A stretch of 64,000 nucleotides of DNA from Flavobacterium sp. N502540. GTDB taxonomy: Bacteria > Bacteroidota > Bacteroidia > Flavobacteriales > Flavobacteriaceae. Shown piece by piece: positions 36,786 to 45,880 of this stretch. The first letter of the stretch is position 1. The number at the start of each line of letters is the position of its first letter. Made by a program: the position numbers and the translations under genes. The DNA lies in the NCBI RefSeq assembly GCF_025947365.1, contig NZ_CP110012.1:3472001-3536000 (forward strand), given 5' to 3'. The notes beneath the pieces were generated by a model, which did no database searches, was not told where the DNA came from, and worked only from the letters and a program-made list of their open reading frames with translations.

Positions 36786-38522
36786 ATGAAAAAAAACTAC
36801 ATTTTTTTATTACTCTTAGTGTTGACTGTTTTTTTTAATAATGTGGCGGTCTCTCAGACTTCCTTAGGGACGTGCAGTAGTTTTATAAAAAAAATAAAAA
36901 AGGAGCTTATTGTTTCTACCGGAAGAAGTGAAAAGAAGAGTTTTTTGCTTCAGATTGTGGATTCGAAAAGTTTTGAAGGAGAAATAAATTACAAAGAATC
37001 GGATGCTACAAGTGAATTATTGATCGGAGAGATCAAAAATATTTCCGGATCGTCTTTTTACCTCAAAGCAAAGGAGCAATCACTTGAAGGGCATATTATT
37101 CTTAAAAAAACAAAAGAGGCATACAAATATTCTTCAGATAATAAGGGAAATGCTTATGTGTCAAAAGTAGATATAAATTCTTTGATCTGTGTAGATTATA
37201 CTAATATATCGCAGAAAGAAGCTAAAACTGCAAAAAAAAAATCTGCTTTAATTAGTCCCGATATGTTAAAGTTAGAAAGCTTCCCAGGTGCTTCCGGTTG
37301 TGTTTTATTAGATTTTGACGGATATTATATGTCTCCTGGAAATCAATGGAATAGTGGTAATGCGATTGATGCAGCTCCGTCAGGAATGAGTGATGCAGAT
37401 ATCTTGAATTTTTTTGAAGTAGTTTCAGAGGATTTCAAACCATTTAATTTGAATATAACAACTAACGAAGCTATATTTAATGGATACTCTACTAAGTTAA
37501 GATTGCGTGTTGTAGTAACCCCTACCAATACTGCCGCTCCGGGGACTGGAGGTGTAGCATATTTAGGGTCCTTTGGTTATGATCTTCCAGCCTGGTGTTT
37601 TAAGCTTAATAATGGTAAACAAGGTGGAGAAGCTGCGTCACATGAAATAGGACATACTTTTGGTTTACTGCATGATGGACGCATTTCTCCGAGCGAACAA
37701 TATTTTAGAGGAATAAATGAAACTGCCTGGGCTCCCATTATGGGAGTGGGGTATTATAAATCAGTTGTGCAATGGAGTAAGGGAGAATATGATAGTGCAA
37801 ATAATACAGAAGATGATGTTGCTTCTATTTCCAGTTTGGAGTATGGTGTAGGGTATAGAGTTGATGATTACGGGAATGATAGAGCTTCAGCATTTAATTT
37901 GACTTTTGACAACGAGGGTAATATCAATGAAAAAAAAGGCATAATAGAAAAAGAAAGTGATGCTGATTTTTTTGCTTTTACTACTACAGGAGGAAATGTT
38001 TCTATCAAGACCAAGACGATTGCAAGAATTGATAGTGGTAATCTTCATTTGCTAATCAAATTATATGATTCCAGCGGTGCTGAAATTGGTAAATATTGGG
38101 ATGAGGATCCTTATAAATTAAATGCTTCAATGGATGTAAATCTGTCAGCCGGCAAGTATTTTATTGAAGTTAGAGGGACTGGTGCCGGAGATACAAAAAA
38201 TGGCGGTTATTCTGCATATGGTTCTATCGGAAGTTATTCTATTTCCGGAACTGTTCCAAATAATAACCTGAATACCTTGTCATTTGATAAAAACTTAAAT
38301 TTTGTGATATATCCGAATCCAAGTAATAAAATTATAACGATTAAATCGGATCATGATGCAATTCTAAACCTCATTAATGCATTAGGAAAAACTATTAAAA
38401 CATTTGAAGTGAAGGCTAATGTAGAGGATGTACTAAATGTTGAAAATTTATCCAGTGGTATTTATTTTCTCAGCGAAATGAGAGAAGGCAAATTAATCAC
38501 GCATAAATTTGTTAGAAAGTAA
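36786..38522 (+). CDS. Secreted metzincin-type zinc metalloprotease with T9SS sorting domain
   Basis: Start chosen at the ATG at 36786 (MKKNYIFLLLLVLTVFFNN), which gives a good signal peptide; the longer in-frame start adds a basic stretch. The zinc site is SHEIGHTFGLLHDG near residue 287 (HExxHxxGxxHD) with a Met-turn candidate WAPIMGVGYY downstream. A pre-peptidase C-terminal-like domain follows (about 360-500; DADFFAFTTTGGNVSIKTK, AGKYFIEVRGTG), then a type A T9SS sorting domain (FVIYPNPSNKIITIKSD..., LSSGIYFLSEMREGK). It should be secreted through the gliding-associated type IX system and act on extracellular protein. Confidence 0.9.
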   Translation: MKKNYIFLLLLVLTVFFNNVAVSQTSLGTCSSFIKKIKKELIVSTGRSEKKSFLLQIVDSKSFEGEINYKESDATSELLIGEIKNISGSSFYLKAKEQSLEGHIILKKTKEAYKYSSDNKGNAYVSKVDINSLICVDYTNISQKEAKTAKKKSALISPDMLKLESFPGASGCVLLDFDGYYMSPGNQWNSGNAIDAAPSGMSDADILNFFEVVSEDFKPFNLNITTNEAIFNGYSTKLRLRVVVTPTNTAAPGTGGVAYLGSFGYDLPAWCFKLNNGKQGGEAASHEIGHTFGLLHDGRISPSEQYFRGINETAWAPIMGVGYYKSVVQWSKGEYDSANNTEDDVASISSLEYGVGYRVDDYGNDRASAFNLTFDNEGNINEKKGIIEKESDADFFAFTTTGGNVSIKTKTIARIDSGNLHLLIKLYDSSGAEIGKYWDEDPYKLNASMDVNLSAGKYFIEVRGTGAGDTKNGGYSAYGSIGSYSISGTVPNNNLNTLSFDKNLNFVIYPNPSNKIITIKSDHDAILNLINALGKTIKTFEVKANVEDVLNVENLSSGIYFLSEMREGKLITHKFVRK

Positions 38523-38589
38523 TAAGTTTTATTTACAACGGCATTGTATAAACTAATCAAAAACTACTGCGATTTTCAAAAATAGGGCT

Positions 38590-38597
38590 TATCTTTG
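38590..38597 (+). promoter_or_regulatory. -7 element TATCTTTG of mnmA
   Basis: Perfect TAnnTTTG 29 bp upstream of the ATG; no clear TTG at -33. Confidence 0.45.
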
Positions 38598-38626
38598 CAG
38601 CCTTGTAAAAACATAAACAATTTAGA

Positions 38627-39814
38627 ATGAAACGTGTAGTTGTTGGACTTTCCGGTGGAGTAGATTCAAGTGTTGCGGCCTATTTATTGCAGCAACAGGG
38701 ATATGAAGTTATTGGCCTTTTTATGAAAAACTGGCACGATGATTCTGTTACGATTTCTAATGAATGTCCGTGGTTGGAAGACAGCAATGATGCTTTATTG
38801 GTAGCGGAAAAACTGGGTATACCGTTTCAAACAGTTGATTTAAGTGAAGAATACAAAGAAAAAATCGTTGATTATATGTTCAACGAATACGAAAAAGGAA
38901 GAACTCCAAATCCTGACGTGCTTTGTAACCGCGAAATCAAGTTTGATGTTTTTATGAAAATCGCTCTAAGCCTTGGAGCCGATTATGTGGCAACCGGACA
39001 TTATTGCCAAAAAAGCGAAATCGAAGTGGACGGAAAAACGGTTTATCAGTTGGTTGCCGGAAATGATGTAAACAAAGATCAGTCGTACTTTTTGTGTCAG
39101 TTGTCTCAGGAACAATTATCCAAAGCATTGTTTCCAATTGGAGCATTGACTAAACCTGAAGTTCGTGAAATCGCTGCTGAAATGGAATTAGTTACAGCCG
39201 AAAAGAAAGATTCTCAAGGACTTTGTTTTATTGGAAAAGTGCGTTTACCCGAATTTTTACAGCAAAAACTACAGCCAAAAGAAGGTCTTATCGTTCAGAT
39301 TGATAAAAACGATCCAATCTATACGATTGAAAAACCGACAGGAATTTCTCTGGAAGACGAATTGAAAATAGAGTCTCAAAAACTGGATTATCTTCCAACG
39401 ATGGGTAAAGTGATGGGAAAACATCAGGGAGCACATTATTTTACAAAAGGACAAAGAAAAGGCTTAAATGTTGGAGGTACTACAGATCCGTTATTTGTAA
39501 TTGCTACGGATGTTGCTACGAATACCATTTATACCGGTTTAACAAGCAATCATCCGGGATTGTTCAAAAAAGCATTGTTTGTAGGTAATTCTGAAGTACA
39601 CTGGGTTCGCGAAGATTTGAAATTGAAGGAAGGGGAACAGATGGAAGTGATGGCAAGAATTCGTTACCGTCAGCCACTACAGAAAGCAACCTTGTATCAG
39701 TTTGAAAACGGAATGTATGTTCGCTTTGAGGAAGCTCAGTCTGCCATTACCGAAGGTCAGTTTGTGGCCTGGTATTTAGAAAATGAATTAGTTGGTTCGG
39801 GAGTAATTTCTTAG
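38627..39814 (+). CDS. mnmA: tRNA-specific 2-thiouridylase MnmA
   Basis: 395 residues. PP-loop ATPase motif [20 protein letters not shown] at the start, the first catalytic Cys in [14 protein letters not shown] (about residue 103), the second in [16 protein letters not shown] (about 200) and a C-terminal beta-barrel with ARIRYRQP. It adds sulfur to U34 of tRNA Lys, Glu and Gln using ATP and a persulfide relay. The insertion at [20 protein letters not shown] is probably a group-specific extension. It stands between two T9SS protease genes; the next gene begins 43 bp later. Confidence 0.97.
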   Translation: MKRVVVGLSGGVDSSVAAYLLQQQGYEVIGLFMKNWHDDSVTISNECPWLEDSNDALLVAEKLGIPFQTVDLSEEYKEKIVDYMFNEYEKGRTPNPDVLCNREIKFDVFMKIALSLGADYVATGHYCQKSEIEVDGKTVYQLVAGNDVNKDQSYFLCQLSQEQLSKALFPIGALTKPEVREIAAEMELVTAEKKDSQGLCFIGKVRLPEFLQQKLQPKEGLIVQIDKNDPIYTIEKPTGISLEDELKIESQKLDYLPTMGKVMGKHQGAHYFTKGQRKGLNVGGTTDPLFVIATDVATNTIYTGLTSNHPGLFKKALFVGNSEVHWVREDLKLKEGEQMEVMARIRYRQPLQKATLYQFENGMYVRFEEAQSAITEGQFVAWYLENELVGSGVIS

Positions 39815-39857
39815 CTTTATACTTTTTTACGGAGGTTTCACCTTTAAAAAAGTAATC

Positions 39858-41459
39858 ATGAAGCACTATTTTGTCTTTTTGTTGTTGATTTTTTCTTCCG
39901 CGCTGTTTTCGCAGGAAGACGCATGGGTATACTTTAAAAACAAACCCAATGCACAGGCATCTCTCAATGCTCCGCTTACAATTTTGACACAGCGTGCCTT
40001 AGATAGAAGAGCCAATCAAAATATTGCGTTAGATCTTACCGATGCTCCTGTAGAGGACTCCTATATCAATCAGGTCAGATCGAGTTCGGGAATAACGATT
40101 ATGGCAAAATCCAAATGGTTAAATGCACTTCATATTAGAGGAACTCAAACCGATATTGAAGCACTTACAGCACTGTCATTTGTCGATAAAGTGTTTTTCG
40201 CCAATAAAAATCTGAATACAACTTCTAAAAAAGTAAGGGAGAATAAGATCAGTCAGGTAAAAGACAAACTGAAATCAAAAACGGATTATGCCTACGGAAC
40301 TTCAGCAGGTCAAATAGAAATGCTGAATGGAAAAGTGCTGCACCAACAGAATAAAACCGGCTCGGGAAAAGTGATTGCTGTTTTAGATGCAGGTTTTCCG
40401 GGAGTTAATACTGCTTTACCATTTAAGAAATTAATCGATAATAATCAGATTTTAGGAGGGTACGATTATGTGAATAGAAATGCCAATTTTTATTCAGGAG
40501 ACAGCCACGGAACAATGGTGCTTTCAACAATGGGCGGTTATAAAGAAAATGCTCTGGTAGGTACTGCTCCTGATGCTTCTTATTATTTATACATCACCGA
40601 ATATGACCCAACTGAGAATCCGGTTGAAGAATCGTATTGGGTAGAGGCAGCAGAAGAAGCAGACCGTGTAGGAGCTGATATTATTACAACTTCTTTAGGG
40701 TATTTTGAATTTGATAATCCAAACTACACGCATACGTATAGCGATATGAACGGGGTGACTAATTTTATCTCCCGTGGTGCCGAAATGGCTTTTAATAAAG
40801 GAATAATTGTGGTTGCTTCGGCAGGAAATGAAGGAGCCACAACTGAACCTCATATTGGAGGGCCTGCAGATGCTGTTTCAGTAATTACGGTAGGTGCTGT
40901 AACTTCTTCGAAAGTAAGATCAGGTTTTAGCTCTATAGGACCAAGTTATGACGGAAGAATTAAACCGGATGTTATGGCACAAGGTACGGCTGCTGTTGTA
41001 TCTGATACCGGCGGAAATATTACAACCATAAACGGAACTTCATTTTCTTGTCCAATTATGGCGGGAATGATTGCTTGTTTGTGGCAGGCTTTTCCATCCA
41101 AAACGAATAAAGAAATCAGGCAGATGATTCTGCAGTCTTCCGATCGATATACGACACCGAATAATAATTATGGTTACGGAATTCCTAATTTTGGAGCCGC
41201 TTTAGGAGTGGAAGACTTCAAGTCTTTAGGAGAAGTTTTTTCTGTTTTTCCAAATCCAACTAAGACAGCGATTTCCTTTTTGTTTGAGAACAGTACCGCT
41301 TCTGTTTCTGTGTACTCTGTTCTGGGGCAAAAGCTAATTGAAAAACAAATTACAAATCAAAACCCTATTCTTTCTGTTGAGGGACTAAAAAGCGGATTGT
41401 ATTTTTATACTTTTGATGCCGATGGTCTTCACAAAACGGGAAAGATAATTAAACAATAA
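39858..41459 (+). CDS. Subtilisin-like (S8) serine protease with T9SS sorting domain
   Basis: 533 residues with signal peptide (ends ...SSALFSQ), an N-terminal propeptide-like part (to about 150), and the S8 triad: Asp in VIAVLDAGF (about 175), His in GDSHGTMVLST (about 216), Ser in NGTSFSCPIMAG (about 397); the oxyanion Asn is in VVASAGNEGA. The last ~75 residues form a T9SS type A sorting domain (VFPNPTKTAISFLFEN..., LKSGLYFYTFDADG). Predicted extracellular or cell-surface endopeptidase. The next gene starts 12 bp downstream. Confidence 0.93.
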   Translation: MKHYFVFLLLIFSSALFSQEDAWVYFKNKPNAQASLNAPLTILTQRALDRRANQNIALDLTDAPVEDSYINQVRSSSGITIMAKSKWLNALHIRGTQTDIEALTALSFVDKVFFANKNLNTTSKKVRENKISQVKDKLKSKTDYAYGTSAGQIEMLNGKVLHQQNKTGSGKVIAVLDAGFPGVNTALPFKKLIDNNQILGGYDYVNRNANFYSGDSHGTMVLSTMGGYKENALVGTAPDASYYLYITEYDPTENPVEESYWVEAAEEADRVGADIITTSLGYFEFDNPNYTHTYSDMNGVTNFISRGAEMAFNKGIIVVASAGNEGATTEPHIGGPADAVSVITVGAVTSSKVRSGFSSIGPSYDGRIKPDVMAQGTAAVVSDTGGNITTINGTSFSCPIMAGMIACLWQAFPSKTNKEIRQMILQSSDRYTTPNNNYGYGIPNFGAALGVEDFKSLGEVFSVFPNPTKTAISFLFENSTASVSVYSVLGQKLIEKQITNQNPILSVEGLKSGLYFYTFDADGLHKTGKIIKQ

Positions 41460-41471
41460 CTACATTTTTGA

Positions 41472-42416
41472 ATGAACAGAATTACACAACTTTTTAAGAT
41501 CAAATATCCAATTATTCAGGGAGGAATGATCTGGAACAGCGGTTATAAATTAGCAGCAGCAGTAAGTAATGCGGGAGGTTTAGGTTTAATTGGAGCAGGT
41601 TCTATGTATCCCGAAGTTTTACGTGAACATATTCAGAAATGCCAAAAAGCGACTAGTGAGCCATTTGGAGTTAACATTCCGATGCTGTATCCCAATATCG
41701 AAGAAATTATAAATATTGTGGTGGAAGAAGGAGTGAAAATTGTTTTTACTTCCGCCGGAAATCCAAAAACGTGGACTTCGTTTTTAAAAGAAAAAGGAAT
41801 TACAGTCGTACATGTAGTGAGCAGCAGTGTTTTTGCTTTAAAAGCGCAGGAGGCAGGTGTTGATGCTATCGTGGCCGAAGGATTTGAAGCAGGAGGACAC
41901 AATGGACGCGACGAAACGACAACCTTGACTTTAATCCCAATGGTGAAAGAGAAAGTTCAGATACCACTTATTGCTGCAGGTGGAATTGCAACAGGCAGAG
42001 GAATGCTTGCTGCGATGGTTTTAGGAGCCGATGGCGTTCAGGTAGGAAGCCGTTTTGCAGCTTCGATCGAATCTTCGGCACATGATAATTTTAAAGAAAC
42101 GATCGTTAAGGTTAAAGAAGGAGATACACAACTGACTTTAAAAGAGCTGGCGCCCGTTCGATTGGTCAAGAACAAATTCTATCAGGATGTTCAGGAATTA
42201 TATGAAAAATGCCCTTCAAAGGATGATTTGGTACAGCTTTTAGGAAGAGCCAGAGCTAAAAAAGGAATGTTTGAAGGAGATCTTGAAGAGGGAGAGCTTG
42301 AAATAGGTCAAATCGCAGGATTAATTCATGAAATTTTGCCGGTAGAGCAAATTGTTCAACAAATGATGTCCGATTTTGAAGCTGCCCGCCAGGAAAAGGC
42401 TAAATTTGAGTTCTAA
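41472..42416 (+). CDS. Nitronate monooxygenase / FabK-family flavoprotein
   Basis: 314 residues, an FMN TIM-barrel of the 2-nitropropane dioxygenase group: YPIIQGGMIWNSGYKLAAAVSNAGGLGLIGAG at the start (shown by QGGM and GGLGLIGAG), VDAIVAEGFEAGGHNG (about 140, catalytic/His region) and PLIAAGGIATGRGMLAAMVLGADGVQVGSRF (FMN phosphate loop). The family contains nitronate monooxygenases and enoyl-ACP reductase II (FabK), which cannot be separated by eye. It follows the protease gene by 12 bp and may share its transcript. Confidence 0.88.
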   Translation: MNRITQLFKIKYPIIQGGMIWNSGYKLAAAVSNAGGLGLIGAGSMYPEVLREHIQKCQKATSEPFGVNIPMLYPNIEEIINIVVEEGVKIVFTSAGNPKTWTSFLKEKGITVVHVVSSSVFALKAQEAGVDAIVAEGFEAGGHNGRDETTTLTLIPMVKEKVQIPLIAAGGIATGRGMLAAMVLGADGVQVGSRFAASIESSAHDNFKETIVKVKEGDTQLTLKELAPVRLVKNKFYQDVQELYEKCPSKDDLVQLLGRARAKKGMFEGDLEEGELEIGQIAGLIHEILPVEQIVQQMMSDFEAARQEKAKFEF

Positions 42417-42437
42417 ATTACCCCCAAGAAATACAAT

Positions 42438-42848
42438 ATGAATCCTACACGCACTTTTATACTTTTACTTTTTTTTGGACTTGGTTTGCAGCAAACTTTT
42501 AGTCAGTCTTACCAGTTTAAAACATCTGGTTTTAGTGTTTTGGAAAAAAACGAAAAAGGGAAATGGGGTGAATGGTCTAATCTTGATTTGGTTAACCTTT
42601 CGGTAATTCTGGATACCAATAAACACAGAATTGTGGTTTACTCGCAGGAAATACAGCTTTTCAGTATTTTGGATTACATTGAGAGGGAAGAAAACGATAC
42701 CGATATTGTTTATTCTTTTATGTGTAAAGACAATGATGGTAAAGCCTGCAAGTTATCTATCATCACACGAAAAAAACAGGATTTCCGCAAACAGCTTTAC
42801 ATCAACTACGACGATCATATTATTGTGTATAATATGGTTAGTGTCTGA
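42438..42848 (+). CDS. Secreted hypothetical protein
   Basis: 136 residues with a signal peptide (LLLFFGLGLQQTFSQ). The rest is a small mixed alpha/beta protein with YQFKTSGFSVLEKNEKGKWG and YINYDDHIIVYNM; similar short secreted proteins are common in Flavobacterium, but no function is known to me. It is 21 bp after the flavoprotein gene and followed by a strong terminator, so it ends that transcript. Confidence 0.7.
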   Translation: MNPTRTFILLLFFGLGLQQTFSQSYQFKTSGFSVLEKNEKGKWGEWSNLDLVNLSVILDTNKHRIVVYSQEIQLFSILDYIEREENDTDIVYSFMCKDNDGKACKLSIITRKKQDFRKQLYINYDDHIIVYNMVSV

Positions 42849-42906
42849 GTTTTTGAGTTGCAAAGGAGCAGAGGTACAAAGATTCTGAAATGTTGAATCC
42901 TAAGAT

Positions 42907-42945
42907 AAAGAGCCCTGAATTGTCAAATTCAGGGCTCTTTATTTC
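42907..42945. terminator. Strong bidirectional terminator
   Basis: A perfect 15-bp stem (AAAGAGCCCTGAATT at 42907-42921 with its complement at 42926-42940), loop GTCA, followed by a T-rich tail on the plus strand; lies between the convergent genes at 42438 and 43481. Confidence 0.85.
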
Positions 42946-42968
42946 GTTTTATATTGATATTAAGGCTT

Positions 42969-43024
42969 GCACCTCTGCACCTCTGCACCTTTGTACCTTT
43001 GTACCTTTGTACCTTTGTACCTCT
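42969..43024. repeat. Octamer tandem repeat GYACCTYT, 7 copies
   Basis: Units GCACCTCT, GCACCTCT, GCACCTTT, then GTACCTTT copies and GTACCTCT in a row. Degenerate copies in the opposite sense lie at 42856-42885, on the other side of the terminator. Confidence 0.85.
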
Positions 43025-43043
43025 ATATCTTATAGTACCTTCC

Positions 43044-43481
43044 CTAAGAATCAATATCCTTAATAAACTCATCATATTCCAGATAAAACATTTCGAGCGC
43101 ATGCATATTTTCGTTGAAGAAATCAAAAATGGCATCCCAGTTATTACGGTTGCTAAAACCAACACCTAGTTTTTCAACCCAGATTCGACTGATCGTTTTA
43201 CCACTTTCAAGAGTATAGTTTTTTTCGAAAACCAAATCTTTAATGAATTCTTCCTCCAGAATATTTTTTAATGCTTCAATTTTTTCAAAGTAAGCATTTC
43301 GTTTTTCATCGCTTCTTTGTTCGATATCAATTAGAACCTGTGCTTTTTTATTGTCTACATAAAATTTAAAAGAAAAATCTTTAATTTTGGTATCGTAAAG
43401 TACCCATTTACGAGGATATTTTTCGGCGAATGCCACCCAGAATTCTCTTTTTATTTTTTGTGATTCTTCTTTACTGTACAT
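43044..43481 (-). CDS. DUF4268 domain protein
   Basis: 145 residues matching the DUF4268 pattern: FWVAFAEKYPRKWVLYDTKIKDFSFKFYVDN (key FW..F..YPRKW), KAQVLIDIEQRSDEKRNAYFEKI and LESGKTISRIWVEK. The family is a small restriction-endonuclease-associated or stand-alone domain of unknown function. No signal peptide or membrane segment. It stands alone, between the terminator region and a divergent Nudix gene 90 bp away. Confidence 0.85.
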   Translation of the reverse strand: MYSKEESQKIKREFWVAFAEKYPRKWVLYDTKIKDFSFKFYVDNKKAQVLIDIEQRSDEKRNAYFEKIEALKNILEEEFIKDLVFEKNYTLESGKTISRIWVEKLGVGFSNRNNWDAIFDFFNENMHALEMFYLEYDEFIKDIDS

Positions 43482-43571
43482 TTTTAAGACTTGATTTTAG
43501 AAAACTTGTAGAACCGCGTTTTCTGGACTATATTTATATTTTATTTAAAAGTACAAAAATAAACTTTGCTT

Positions 43572-44222
43572 ATGGATTTTCAAGACTTTTTGCAATATGT
43601 TCCTAATTTAATTCCGGCAGTATTACCAGCGGAGTTGGCTCATATTAAAATGGCTCCAAAAGAACGCCTTGAAGCCTTGAAGAATCTTGATTTGAAAGAT
43701 AAGAATCCGCGTATCGCAGCGGTCATGATGTTGTTTTATCCAAAAAAGAATAAAACACATCTCGTATTGATTGTCCGAAATGCGTACAATGGAGTTCATT
43801 CATCTCAAATTGCATTCCCCGGAGGAAAATACGAAACGACTGATGCAAATTATGAAGAGACTGCTTTGCGTGAAACACATGAAGAAGTAGGCGTCGCACC
43901 CGAAAAAATAGAGCTAATCAAACATTTTACGCCTATGTATATTCCGCCAAGCAACTTCTTAGTGCATCCTTTTTTAGGCATTTCCAAAGAAGAGCTTTTA
44001 TTTTATCCGGATATCAGAGAAGTAGCGAGTATTATAGAATTACCGCTCTCCGTTTTTTTGAATGACGAAATTGTTATTGAAGTCACATTATCAACTTCTT
44101 ATGCAAATAATGCTTTAGTTCCCGCATTTAACATACAAAATCATATTGTTTGGGGAGCAACTGCCATGATATTGAGTGAACTGAGAGATGTTTTGAAAAC
44201 GACTTTTGGCGAAAAAGTATAA
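43572..44222 (+). CDS. Nudix hydrolase, CoA-pyrophosphatase-like
   Basis: From the ATG at 43572, 216 residues; the preceding in-frame TTG overlaps a promoter-like AAACTTTG and is unlikely. The Nudix box reads GGKYETTDANYEETALRETHEEVGV (split: FPGGKYETTD and ALRETHEEVGV) near residues 78-105, with the acidic spacing seen in CoA-diphosphatase-type Nudix enzymes (NudL-like), which hydrolyse CoA and other nucleotide pyrophosphates. Cytoplasmic. The following acyltransferase gene has its own promoter. Confidence 0.87.
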   Translation: MDFQDFLQYVPNLIPAVLPAELAHIKMAPKERLEALKNLDLKDKNPRIAAVMMLFYPKKNKTHLVLIVRNAYNGVHSSQIAFPGGKYETTDANYEETALRETHEEVGVAPEKIELIKHFTPMYIPPSNFLVHPFLGISKEELLFYPDIREVASIIELPLSVFLNDEIVIEVTLSTSYANNALVPAFNIQNHIVWGATAMILSELRDVLKTTFGEKV

Positions 44223-44309
44223 AGAATAAAAAATAACAATTTGATATTCATAGTACTACCGGTTTATTTTAGATATTGTTTTAAAGGATCGGTAAAAGAA
44301 TAATTTTTG

Positions 44310-44317
44310 TAAGTTTG
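44310..44317 (+). promoter_or_regulatory. -7 element TAAGTTTG of the acyltransferase gene
   Basis: Perfect TAnnTTTG. It overlaps the longer TTG start at 44315, which supports the ATG at 44348 as the true start. Confidence 0.5.
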
Positions 44318-44347
44318 CGTCCTAATAAAATAATACAATTGACAGCT

Positions 44348-45157
44348 ATGGGATTGTTTAAACGAAATCCTTTCGGACATATATTATTCATCAAGAAATG
44401 GTTGATCCGTATTCTGGGAGCCATGACTCACCGAAGATATAGAGGTTTTAACGAATTACAGATCGAAGGATCGGAAATTATTAAAACGCTTCCGGATACA
44501 AATGTTTTGTTTATATCGAACCACCAAACCTATTTTGCTGATGTTGTGGCGATGTTTCATGTGTTTAACGCAAGTTTAAGCGGACGTCAGGATACTATTA
44601 AGAATATCGGATATTTGTGGCAGCCCAAAATGAATATTTATTATGTTGCTGCCAAAGAAACCATGCAGGCCGGATTATTGCCAAGAATTTTGGCTTATGT
44701 TGGAGCAATTACAGTAGAAAGAACCTGGCGTGCAAAAGGTGTTGATGTTACCGAAAAACGCGATGTTAATCCAAACGATACCGAAAATATCAGAATAGCA
44801 CTCGAAGATGGCTGGGTAATTACATTTCCGCAAGGTACAACCAAGTCATTTAAACCTGTTCGTAAAGGAACAGCGCATATCATAAAACAGCACAAACCTG
44901 TAGTAATTCCAATTGTTATTGACGGTTTCCGTCGTTCTTTTGATAAAAAAGGATTACGAATGAAGAAGAAAGGAATTTTACAGTCTTTCATCATTAAAGA
45001 ACCTCTTGAAATTGATTATGAAAACGATACCATTGAAGAAATTGTTGAAAAGGTAGAATATGCAATCGAACAGCATCCTTCATTTTTAAAAGTTATTCCG
45101 GCAGAAGAAATCAAAGTGCAGGAAGAGCTTAATAAAATGAGAAGATGGGATTACTAG
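44348..45157 (+). CDS. 1-acyl-sn-glycerol-3-phosphate acyltransferase-like (PlsC family)
   Basis: 269 residues from the ATG at 44348. The acyltransferase block is ISNHQTYFADVVAMF near residue 60 (His and Asp separated by five rather than the usual four residues), followed by TVERTW, FPQGTTKSF (for the usual FPEGT) and KPVVIPIVIDGFRRSF. PlsC enzymes acylate lysophosphatidate at the inner membrane; a hydrophobic N-terminal stretch is present. Given the altered motif spacing it could act on another acceptor, for example a lipid of the ornithine or sulfonolipid type; that is inference. Confidence 0.82.
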   Translation: MGLFKRNPFGHILFIKKWLIRILGAMTHRRYRGFNELQIEGSEIIKTLPDTNVLFISNHQTYFADVVAMFHVFNASLSGRQDTIKNIGYLWQPKMNIYYVAAKETMQAGLLPRILAYVGAITVERTWRAKGVDVTEKRDVNPNDTENIRIALEDGWVITFPQGTTKSFKPVRKGTAHIIKQHKPVVIPIVIDGFRRSFDKKGLRMKKKGILQSFIIKEPLEIDYENDTIEEIVEKVEYAIEQHPSFLKVIPAEEIKVQEELNKMRRWDY

Positions 45158-45201
45158 TTATTTTATTTAAGATTTCTGATTTTAGATTGTTTTAAAAAAA
45201 A

Positions 45202-45233
45202 TTAGGTCCTTAGCAACTTAGAACCTTAGTTCC
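45202..45233. repeat. Octamer tandem repeat, 4 copies
   Basis: TTAGGTCC TTAGCAAC TTAGAACC TTAGTTCC, flanked by A7 and T7-T8. Lies between convergent genes; same family as 30546-30612. Confidence 0.75.
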
Positions 45234-45239
45234 TTTTTT

Positions 45240-45872
45240 TTAGAAATCAATTTTCTTCAGCTCCTTATAATTTGCATATAACCTGCGTAACAGCGTTCCG
45301 TAAAGTAATCTGTAAATACCCCAGAAGATTCCGAATAGAACCAGTACAAGCAGTACCAATGCGCCGATTGAGAACAGCATTGCTTTTCCATTTAAGGCTA
45401 ATTTTTCTCTAATAATTGCCATATCCGGATTGTAAACATATCCGATGAAAAAGCTGAGTATAGACGATACGACAAGCATGCCTAAATTGTACCAAACATA
45501 ATACTGAACCGTTTTTCGGGTTTTTAATATACTTCTCATCAATAGTTTGGTAGAAACAGTAGTTGTGATGGTTTTGTAGTTTTTATAGAAAAAGTAGATA
45601 AAAACAAAAATCACGATATAATTAAAATACAATAAAATGTCCATTACCAGAATGATCTCAGGATGGTTCATTTTCTTTAGATCGGCATCTACATTTGAAA
45701 AGTAGTTCGAGATGGTCCAAAACAGTACTTCCAAAATGCTGATAATTAAAATCCACTTCACGATGGAAGACGATTTTTTGTGAATCATTTTGTAGATTTC
45801 CTTTTCCGATATTTGTTCAAAAGAATCCGAGTTCTTTTTCCAGTCTTTTTTTAATAAATCCAGTTCTTTCAT
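45240..45872 (-). CDS. Membrane protein paired with ECF sigma factor
   Basis: 210 residues: a soluble N-terminal part (MKELDLLKKDWKKNSDSFEQ), then four hydrophobic segments (WILIISILEVLFWTIS, ILLYFNYIVIFVFIYFFY, LGMLVVSSILSFFIGYVY, LFSIGALVLLVLVLFGIFWG). It begins 8 bp after the sigma-factor stop, so the two are co-transcribed. Its placement suggests an anti-sigma-like or signalling partner, but no zinc-binding anti-sigma motif is visible. I do not recognise a named family. Confidence 0.7.
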   Translation of the reverse strand: MKELDLLKKDWKKNSDSFEQISEKEIYKMIHKKSSSIVKWILIISILEVLFWTISNYFSNVDADLKKMNHPEIILVMDILLYFNYIVIFVFIYFFYKNYKTITTTVSTKLLMRSILKTRKTVQYYVWYNLGMLVVSSILSFFIGYVYNPDMAIIREKLALNGKAMLFSIGALVLLVLVLFGIFWGIYRLLYGTLLRRLYANYKELKKIDF

Positions 45873-45880
45873 AATAATTT

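Noticed and set aside
42969..43024. CRISPR-like direct repeats.
   Set aside because: The units are 8 bp and contiguous without spacers; this is a simple tandem repeat. The same holds for 11518-11570 and 26009-26100.
43044..43169. Short frames running through the octamer repeats at 42929-43169.
   Set aside because: Their coding potential comes from the repeat itself; the DUF4268 gene explains the conserved part.
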